Source of the DNA: JAVXAG01 sp036660615
GTDB taxonomy: Bacteria; Bacillota; Clostridia; Peptostreptococcales; Anaerovoracaceae
DNA length: 11,901 nucleotides
Direction: 5' to 3'
Assembly: GCA_036660615.1 (NCBI GenBank)
Contig: JAVXAG010000057.1
Span: 1-11,901 of the forward strand
In this document: positions 6,869-11,901 of the stretch, piece by piece
Layout of the letters: every line of letters starts with the position of its first letter
How positions within the stretch are numbered: the first letter of the stretch is position 1
Notes under the pieces: model-generated
What the model saw: only the letters and a program-made list of their open reading frames with translations
Databases searched by the model: none
What the model was told of the DNA's origin: nothing
Translations under genes and position numbers: made by a program

Positions 6869-7150
6869 ATGGAAAATCATTATATAAATTTAGAAAATCA
6901 AAGAAAAATTACAATTACTGAGGTTAAAGACATAGATGCTTTTGATGAAGATGTGATATTGGTAAATTTACAACAAGGCGGAATTATCATCAAGGGAGAA
7001 CAGCTTAATATAGAAAGATTAGACCTTGAAGAAGGAAAACTAGTTGCAATAGGGAAAATAATATCTGTAAGTTACACAAATAAATCCAATAAGAATCAAA
7101 ATGGCAATAGATTGGTTGCAAAGATACTTAGCAGGCGGAAAAAGGTCTAA
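6869..7150 (+). CDS. yabP: Sporulation protein YabP
   Basis: A 93-residue protein of the YabP/YqfC family, required in B. subtilis for spore cortex formation and expressed in the mother cell. It shows the family pattern: an N-terminal 'tVteVkdIdaFDeD' strand region (about 16-30), a central GGIIIKGEQLNIERLDLEEG core (37-56), and an IGKIISVSY strand (61-69) before a basic tail. AGGGGG (6854-6859) precedes the ATG by 9 nt. It is the first gene after a terminator, with yabQ starting on its last base, the same yabP-yabQ-divIC order as in B. subtilis. The family has no known enzymatic activity. Its presence marks the organism as a spore former or a recent descendant of one. Confidence 0.93.
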   Translation: MENHYINLENQRKITITEVKDIDAFDEDVILVNLQQGGIIIKGEQLNIERLDLEEGKLVAIGKIISVSYTNKSNKNQNGNRLVAKILSRRKKV

Positions 7151-7473
7151 TGACAGAGCTAATTAGAAATCAAGGCATGGATCTGTTCTATATGTTTTAT
7201 GCGGGACTTGCAATTATGCTAGTTATGGAAACAAAAAATATGTGCCAGCACAAGTTTAATATTTCCAAGTGGTTTATGATATTTTTGGATATAGGGACAT
7301 GGATTCTAGTGGCATTTTTGGCAAGTGGGTTTTTGTATTATTGTGATTATGGAAAAATTACATGGCATAGCAGTGTGGCTTTGCTTATTGGTGTGGTAGT
7401 GTGGAAGAAATTCTTTTATGGGATAATTGATAAAGGTAGTGAAGATGCGAAAGAGAAAAGGAAGGATTCGTGA
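7150..7473 (+). CDS. yabQ: Spore cortex biosynthesis membrane protein YabQ
   Basis: A 107-residue integral membrane protein with three predicted helices (about 11-27, 41-64 and 73-92) and a short basic, charged C-terminal tail. In B. subtilis YabQ localises to the outer forespore membrane and is needed for the cortex. Sequence similarity alone is moderate for so small a membrane protein; the assignment rests on size, topology, the G-KWxxF-like ending and position directly between yabP and the divIC-like gene. Its ATG shares one base with the yabP stop (TAATG), implying translational coupling. B. subtilis YabQ is longer, so this is a compact version. Confidence 0.88.
   Translation: MTELIRNQGMDLFYMFYAGLAIMLVMETKNMCQHKFNISKWFMIFLDIGTWILVAFLASGFLYYCDYGKITWHSSVALLIGVVVWKKFFYGIIDKGSEDAKEKRKDS
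7432..7436 (+). promoter_or_regulatory. Ribosome binding site that fixes the divIC-like start at 7445
   Basis: AAAGG lies 8 nt before ATG 7445. The longest frame starts at TTG 7427, which has no good upstream site, so ATG 7445 is preferred. The site is inside the yabQ coding region, so translation is probably coupled. Confidence 0.6.
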
Positions 7474-7900
7474 TTTTGAAAGGAACAACAGAGCTGTTGA
7501 TTTTGACGAAGCACGAGAAGAACGCCTAAACCGCTTGGAAGTTGCTAGACAAAAAAAGAGTAGCCAACCCAAAGATGAACCAAGCGAACGAGGCAGCAAA
7601 AAGAAAGTAAGATTTAATAAAGTAAGAGTTATAATAGCCGTTATAATACTAACACTTATAGCGGTTGTTGGGATGTCTATAAAAGATGTAGTTGACCTTA
7701 GATTGGAACAAGATGAATTAAAATCAAAGAATGAACTACTAAAAGATGAGAAAGATAATTTACAAGCTGAACTAGAAAACTTGGATAGCTATGACTATAT
7801 TGAGGAACAGGCAAGAATTCAGTTGAGATTAATAAAACCAGGAGAAATCTTGCTTATATTAGAAAATGGCAAAGAAAGTCAAGATGATGGAGAAAAATAA
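7445..7900 (+). CDS. divIC: Septum formation initiator, DivIC/FtsB family
   Basis: Bitopic division protein that in Firmicutes works with FtsL and DivIB/FtsQ to activate septal wall synthesis. The 151-residue product (start at ATG 7445) has a basic cytosolic region (1-58), one membrane helix (about 60-78), an extracellular leucine-heptad coiled coil (about 84-113), and the conserved C-terminal YIEEQAR..LRLIKPGEILL block (118-137). This TM-coiled-coil-'LxxIKPGE' layout is diagnostic of the FtsB/DivIC family. The cytosolic tail is longer and more charged than in E. coli FtsB, as is usual in Firmicutes. It overlaps yabQ by 29 nt and is 5 nt before rnmV. Naming it divIC rather than ftsB follows its synteny with yabPQ. 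Confidence 0.92.
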   Translation: MRKRKGRIRDFERNNRAVDFDEAREERLNRLEVARQKKSSQPKDEPSERGSKKKVRFNKVRVIIAVIILTLIAVVGMSIKDVVDLRLEQDELKSKNELLKDEKDNLQAELENLDSYDYIEEQARIQLRLIKPGEILLILENGKESQDDGEK

Positions 7901-7905
7901 TCTGT

Positions 7906-8448
7906 ATGGAGAAAATTAAGGTAAGTGAAATCATCGTTGTTGAAGGCAGAGATGATACAGCAGCAGTAAATATGGCAGTTACAGGTATGACAATAGAGAC
8001 TCATGGATTTGGAATAAGAAAAGAGACTTGGGCTTTGTTAGAAAAAGCATATATAGAAAAAGGTCTTATTATTTTTACGGATCCCGACTATTCTGGCGAG
8101 GAAATAAGACGAAAACTAACGGCGAAATTTCCTAAAAGCAAACAGGCATATTTGCCAAGAGCCGCTGCAATCAAAGGCACTGACATTGGAATAGAGAATG
8201 CTATTCCGGAAGATATTATTGAAGCTTTGACAAAGGCACACTACACAGTAGGTGACAAAGAAAAAAACTTTGATGAAGAAGATTTGATAAAATACGGTTT
8301 AGTTGGACAAGGCAATTCCAAAGCAAAGAGAGAAAAGTTAGGCGCACTGCTGGGCATCGGGTATGGAAACAGCAAGGCATTTTTAAAAAAGTTAAACACT
8401 TTTAATATAGAGCCTGCGGAATTCGCAGCAAAAGCAAAGGAACTATAA
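7906..8448 (+). CDS. rnmV: Ribonuclease M5 (5S rRNA maturation)
   Basis: Toprim-family endonuclease that trims precursor 5S rRNA in complex with ribosomal protein uL18. The 180 residues comprise an N-terminal Toprim domain with the acidic motifs IIVVEGRDD (9-17, E13) and FTDPDYSGEEIR (57-68, D59 and D61), then HGFG (33-36), YLPRAAA and GIENA segments, and a C-terminal RNase M5-specific domain (about 120-178, containing the GLVGQGNSKAKREKLGALLGIGYGNSKAFL-like region). Length matches the B. subtilis enzyme. The ATG has only a distant GGAG (7889-7892), so translation may depend on coupling to the divIC-like gene 5 nt upstream. It is followed after one base by rsmA, a pairing conserved in Firmicutes; both act in rRNA maturation. 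Confidence 0.96.
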   Translation: MEKIKVSEIIVVEGRDDTAAVNMAVTGMTIETHGFGIRKETWALLEKAYIEKGLIIFTDPDYSGEEIRRKLTAKFPKSKQAYLPRAAAIKGTDIGIENAIPEDIIEALTKAHYTVGDKEKNFDEEDLIKYGLVGQGNSKAKREKLGALLGIGYGNSKAFLKKLNTFNIEPAEFAAKAKEL

Positions 8449-8449
8449 G

Positions 8450-9304
8450 ATGAAATTATACGCACCCTCTACAATTAGAGATATTAAGGAAGACTATGGG
8501 TTTAGGTTGTCCAAGAGTTTGGGACAGAACTTTTTGACTGACAAAAATATTATAGATAAAATAATCAGAGAATCACTTATAGAAGATGAAGATTTGGTTA
8601 TAGAAATCGGCCCTGGAATTGGGGTAATTACAGCGGAAGCAGCTCAGGTAGCTAAAAAGGTTATCGCTATTGAGATTGACCGTAAGCTGATTCCGATTTT
8701 AAAAAACACTTTAAAAGAGTACGACAACATTGAGATAATAAATCAAGATGTGCTGAAAACCGACGTTAATGAGTTGATTGAAAAAAGTCAATGCAAGGGA
8801 ACCAAAATAATAGGTAATCTTCCATATTACATTACGACGCCTATAATAATGAAGCTTCTTGAAGATGGCGTAAAGGCTGACAGCATTACAATAATGATGC
8901 AAAAGGAAGTGGCGGACAGGGTTATAGCTAAAGCAGGAACAAAGGCATATGGAGCTCTTTCTGTGGCGGTTCAATACTATTGTCAGGTTGTCAAGGTGAC
9001 TTCTGTGTCAAAAGAAGTGTTTGTTCCACAACCAAAAGTTGACTCAACGGTTCTTAGACTTGACATTAGAAAAGAACGACCGGTAGAACTTGACGATGAG
9101 AATATGTTTTTTGCTTGCGTAAAGGCAGGATTTGGTCAAAGGAGAAAAACCTTGCAGAACTCATTAATGGGAATAAACAATATAACAAAAGAAATAGTAA
9201 TAGAGTCGCTTGAGGCTGCAGGAATTGATGGAATAAGGCGAGCCGAGACATTAAATCTAGATGAATTTGCAGCATTGGCAAACGAAATTTACAAAAGGGG
9301 ATAA
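8450..9304 (+). CDS. rsmA: 16S rRNA (A1518/A1519) dimethyladenosine transferase
   Basis: SAM-dependent enzyme (also called KsgA) that dimethylates two adjacent adenosines near the 3' end of 16S rRNA late in 30S assembly. The 284-residue product has the KSLGQNFLTD opening (22-31), SAM motif I EIGPGIG (52-58), acidic motif E75, the QDVLK motif (99-103), the catalytic NLPYY (123-127), the VFVPQPKVDS segment (190-199) and FGQRRKTLQNSL (228-239), all expected of RsmA and distinguishing it from Erm resistance methylases by context. AAAGGA (8436-8441) lies 8 nt before ATG, inside the end of rnmV. Confidence 0.97.
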   Translation: MKLYAPSTIRDIKEDYGFRLSKSLGQNFLTDKNIIDKIIRESLIEDEDLVIEIGPGIGVITAEAAQVAKKVIAIEIDRKLIPILKNTLKEYDNIEIINQDVLKTDVNELIEKSQCKGTKIIGNLPYYITTPIIMKLLEDGVKADSITIMMQKEVADRVIAKAGTKAYGALSVAVQYYCQVVKVTSVSKEVFVPQPKVDSTVLRLDIRKERPVELDDENMFFACVKAGFGQRRKTLQNSLMGINNITKEIVIESLEAAGIDGIRRAETLNLDEFAALANEIYKRG

Positions 9305-9319
9305 AGGAAGGGATAAAGA

Positions 9320-11305
9320 ATGGATAAAGTAAAAGAATTTTATAGCAAGTTCCTACATAACTGCTTCGCATTTTGTGCAGTATGGGCCTTGTTTTTAAAT
9401 TTAATAATCGAGACACTAGCAAGGCAGACGGTTTCAATTTTTGGGGGAATAAATTTTTTCATAGAAAGCCCAGTAGTGTTTTTATATAATTCACTAATAA
9501 TATTTGCATCGCTGTTGCTTGCTACAGTATTTAGGAGGAGAGTCTTTGCACTAACTCTAATTACAGGGGCATGGCTTACATTGGGCATAGGAAATGGTAT
9601 TATTTTGACGCAAAGAATGACACCGTTTACCACAAAGGACTTATCAATATTGGAAGATGGAATTACAATAGTAAAGAATTATCTTAGCAATTTTGAAATT
9701 ATATTGATAATGGTAGCAGTGGTACTTGTTATAGCTGGAATAGTTTTATTGTTTCTTAAAGGGCCAAAGACAAAAGAAAAAGTTAATTGGAAAAGAAATA
9801 TAGCTATCTTTATTATTGGAATAATTGTGGCATATGGAAGCACTACTGCATTGGTAAAAATGAATGTTTTGGAAACTTTCTTCGGTAACTTAGCATATGC
9901 TTATCGAGACTATGGTGTACCATATTGCTTCATTAATACATGGTTGAATACAGGAATAGACAAGCCTGCAGATTACTCGGAAGAAAGAATCAAAGGAATT
10001 TTTGACAAGAGTCAATATGGTGCTGACGGTACTATGAAGTTGACAAACACAAAAGAAGATGAGAAATATCCAAATGTGTTGTTCCTACAACTAGAGTCAT
10101 TTATTGATCCACAGCTGATAAACAACATAAAATTGTCAAAAGATGCAATGCCTTATTATAGAAGTTTGATGAAGAATTATTCGTCGGGTACTTTGACTGT
10201 GCCAGCTTGTGGAGCGGGGACGGCCAACACAGAATTTGAAGCTTTGACTGGAGTCAGTGTCAAGTTCTTTGGACCAGGAGAATATCCATATAAGGAAATT
10301 TTGAAAGACCAACCAGCGGAGAGTTTAGCCTTTGATTTGAAGAGCCTTGGCTTTGGAACTCATGCGATACATGACCACAGAGCGGTTTTCTATAATAGAA
10401 ATGATGTATTTAAAAACATTGGATTTGATTCCTTTACCTCTTTAGAATATATGAGTAGTGTTGGAAAGACACCAAAGAACTGGGCAAGAGACGAAATCTT
10501 GACAGATCAGATTATGGATGCGATGAAGTCGACGAAGTCAAAAGACTTTATCTATACTATTTCGGTTCAAGGCCATGGCAAATATCCAACGGAACAAATA
10601 ATTTCTAATCCAAAGGTAACGGTAACGGAAGCTCCTTCGGAAGCGGAAAAATGGCAGTTTGAATATTATGTAAACCAAGTATACGAGATGGATCAATTTG
10701 TAAAGAATTTGACAGCGGAACTATCGAAGTATGACGAAAAAGTTGTTCTCGTAATGTACGGGGATCACATTCCAGCACTTGATATTACTGAAGATCAGTA
10801 CGGCGACCTATATACGACTCAATATGTAATCTGGAGCAATTATGATATGCCAAAGATTGACAAGGATCAAACGACCTACCAAATCGGTGCGGACGTTATG
10901 AACAGAATCGGTATGCATACAGGCACGACTATAAAATATCATCAGAAAGCTAACCATAAGGGAAAGAACTATTTGAAAAACTTAAAAGCCCTTGGCTATG
11001 ATATGTTCTATGGCGAAAACTATATCTATGGTGGATCAAATCCATTTAAACCTGCGGATATGAAAATGGGCGTAAAGAAAATAAAAATTGAAAAGGTTGT
11101 TGCTGTTGGTGGAAAATACTACATCAAAGGCAAAAACTTTACTGAATATAGCAAGGTCACCTTAGACGGTGAGCAGTTAAAAACAATATATCTTGGGCCA
11201 AATTTGTTAGGACTTCTGGAAGAAGTTGATCCAAATGATGCTATCAATATGAAGGTTAGTCAGATTGACAAGTCTAGTAAGGAAATCATCAGCACGACGG
11301 AATAA
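9320..11305 (+). CDS. LTA synthase-family phosphoglycerol transferase with C-terminal IPT/TIG-like domain
   Basis: Membrane enzyme of the lipoteichoic-acid-synthase/sulfatase-fold family, expected to transfer glycerol-phosphate from phosphatidylglycerol to a glycolipid or glycan outside the cell. The 661 residues comprise five membrane helices (about 13-31, 50-70, 75-96, 126-146, 159-178), then the extracellular sulfatase-fold domain (about 250-560). Key residues visible are E259 in FLQLESF, the nucleophile T301 in GAGTANTEFE, the HDHRAVFYNR block (351-360), SVQGHGKYP (415-423) and D481-H482 in YGDHIP. After it comes a linker and about 80 residues (582-661) with an IPT/TIG or Ig-like pattern (YIKGKNFTEYSKVTLDG at 601-617), not present in Staphylococcus LtaS. 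AAGGAAGGG precedes the ATG and the gene is 15 nt after rsmA. It could make LTA or another phosphoglycerol decoration, so no gene symbol is given. Confidence 0.92.
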   Translation: MDKVKEFYSKFLHNCFAFCAVWALFLNLIIETLARQTVSIFGGINFFIESPVVFLYNSLIIFASLLLATVFRRRVFALTLITGAWLTLGIGNGIILTQRMTPFTTKDLSILEDGITIVKNYLSNFEIILIMVAVVLVIAGIVLLFLKGPKTKEKVNWKRNIAIFIIGIIVAYGSTTALVKMNVLETFFGNLAYAYRDYGVPYCFINTWLNTGIDKPADYSEERIKGIFDKSQYGADGTMKLTNTKEDEKYPNVLFLQLESFIDPQLINNIKLSKDAMPYYRSLMKNYSSGTLTVPACGAGTANTEFEALTGVSVKFFGPGEYPYKEILKDQPAESLAFDLKSLGFGTHAIHDHRAVFYNRNDVFKNIGFDSFTSLEYMSSVGKTPKNWARDEILTDQIMDAMKSTKSKDFIYTISVQGHGKYPTEQIISNPKVTVTEAPSEAEKWQFEYYVNQVYEMDQFVKNLTAELSKYDEKVVLVMYGDHIPALDITEDQYGDLYTTQYVIWSNYDMPKIDKDQTTYQIGADVMNRIGMHTGTTIKYHQKANHKGKNYLKNLKALGYDMFYGENYIYGGSNPFKPADMKMGVKKIKIEKVVAVGGKYYIKGKNFTEYSKVTLDGEQLKTIYLGPNLLGLLEEVDPNDAINMKVSQIDKSSKEIISTTE

Positions 11306-11319
11306 TATTTGTATTGTAA

Positions 11320-11341
11320 ATGGTGAAGTCGTTTCACTCAT
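11320..11341 (+). other. Small hairpin between the LTA-synthase and GNAT genes
   Basis: GTGAA (11323-11327) pairs with TTCAC (11333-11337) around a GTCGT loop. With one bulged T (11338), ATG 11320-11322 pairs with CAT 11339-11341, giving eight base pairs in all. No T-run follows, so it is not a classical terminator; it may be a weak regulatory or processing element, or chance. Confidence 0.25.
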
Positions 11342-11362
11342 TAGTCAACATGGAGGTGAATT

Positions 11363-11901
11363 ATGAAAAATTTAGAAACTGAAAGATTGTTATTAACACC
11401 ATGGAAAGCAGAGGACGCAGAGGATTTGTACGCTTATGCAAAAAATCCAAATGTTGGACCTCATGCTGGCTGGGCACCTCACAAAGATGTTGCGGAGTCT
11501 AGGGAAATAATCGTAAATCTTTTTATGCCTGCTGAAGCCTGGGAAATCAGGGACAAGGGCACTGGAAAAGTTATTGGAACTATCGCCCTAGAAGCTGATA
11601 AACACAGACCGGATACAAAGAGTAAAGAAATTGGATATTCTCTGGCGGAAGAATGTTGGGGAAAAGGTATAATGACCGAAGCTACGGGGGAAGTTCTTAG
11701 ATTCTCCTTTGAGGAACTTGGACTGGATATTGTTGGTATCTGTACCAGCCCAGTCAATATAAGGTCACAAAGAGTCATTGAAAAATGTGGATTTAAGTAT
11801 GAAGGAACAATTAGAAGAACTTATTTAACCTATGATGGAACTATAAGAGATTCAAGATGTTATTCCATGTTAAAAGAAGAATGGGAAAAACTGAATAAGT
11901 A
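11363..11901 (+). CDS. GNAT N-acetyltransferase, RimJ/RimL (Acetyltransf_3) type; runs to window edge
   Basis: Acetyl-CoA-dependent N-acetyltransferase of unknown substrate. The 179 visible residues follow the Acetyltransf_3 plan: METERL-like opening (NLETERLLLTPW, 3-14), W60-EIRDKGTGKVIGTI strand region (60-74), IGYSLAEECWGKGIMTEA with the acetyl-CoA pyrophosphate-binding GxGxxT-type loop (90-107), and NIRSQRVIEKCGFKYEGTIRR (132-152), the usual CoA-contacting helix. The window ends with 'TA' after codon 179, so a TAA or TAG stop one base beyond the edge is likely and the protein is nearly or fully complete. GGAGG (11352-11356) precedes the ATG by 6 nt. The spacing of 57 nt from the previous gene is the second-largest here, so it may be a separate unit. 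Members can acetylate ribosomal protein N-termini or small molecules; the sequence does not tell which. Confidence 0.9.
   Translation, partial: MKNLETERLLLTPWKAEDAEDLYAYAKNPNVGPHAGWAPHKDVAESREIIVNLFMPAEAWEIRDKGTGKVIGTIALEADKHRPDTKSKEIGYSLAEECWGKGIMTEATGEVLRFSFEELGLDIVGICTSPVNIRSQRVIEKCGFKYEGTIRRTYLTYDGTIRDSRCYSMLKEEWEKLNK

Noticed and set aside
9..7145. TAGCAGGCGGAA occurring both at 9-20 and near 7130-7141
   Set aside because: Two copies of a short G-rich string in unrelated contexts; the second serves as part of the yabQ ribosome binding region. No pattern beyond chance.
7427..7444. TTG 7427 start for the divIC-like gene
   Set aside because: ATG 7445 with AAAGG 8 nt upstream is the better start.
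10614..10650. Tandem GGTAAC GGTAAC followed by repeated GGAAGC
   Set aside because: It is a short repetition inside the LTA-synthase coding region encoding a VTVTEAPSEAE segment; there are too few copies to be a functional repeat.

Overview
The window is a gene-dense, low-GC, entirely plus-strand stretch of a Gram-positive, endospore-forming bacterium. AT-rich wobble positions, frequent AGA and ATA codons, strong GGAGG-type ribosome binding sites, and the presence of yabP/yabQ and an LTA-synthase-type enzyme all point to Clostridia. A finer placement, for example among the Anaerovoracaceae-like Eubacteriales, would be a guess.

Region 1 (1-6772) is a replication and cell-envelope block. A 13-codon tail of an upstream gene overlaps a c-di-AMP phosphodiesterase of the GdpP type that lacks the usual two N-terminal membrane helices. 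It is followed by rplI (bL9), dnaB (replicative helicase), a 66-residue CxxC DUF1858-type protein, a DnaD-type primosome protein, and a membrane-anchored LysM-G5-M23 peptidoglycan peptidase. Gaps are at most 17 nt or the genes overlap, so this is probably one operon. It ends at a hairpin plus T-run (6780-6816). The DnaD-type protein is the most unusual gene: its last third resembles the N-terminal, zinc-binding, helicase-contacting part of a clostridial DnaC/DnaI-type helicase loader, but the AAA+ ATPase part is absent and the reading frame runs into the start of the peptidase gene.

Region 2 (6817-9304) starts with a possible sporulation-type promoter and holds yabP, yabQ (spore cortex), divIC/ftsB-like (septum formation), rnmV (RNase M5, 5S rRNA maturation) and rsmA (16S rRNA dimethylation). 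These genes are also packed within a few bases or overlapping.

Region 3 (9305-11901) holds an LTA-synthase-family phosphoglycerol transferase with an extra C-terminal IPT/TIG-like domain. After a 57-nt gap with a small hairpin comes a GNAT acetyltransferase that reaches the window edge, apparently one base short of its stop codon.

Most genes are ordinary near-origin housekeeping genes. The features that stand out are the ATPase-less DnaD-loader fusion, the soluble GdpP, the DUF1858 gene inserted among the helicase genes, and the accessory domain on the LTA synthase. Several start codons were placed downstream of the longest reading frame because the ribosome binding site decides them (3653, 5120, 7445). 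No RNA genes, mobile elements, CRISPR arrays or long repeats were seen.
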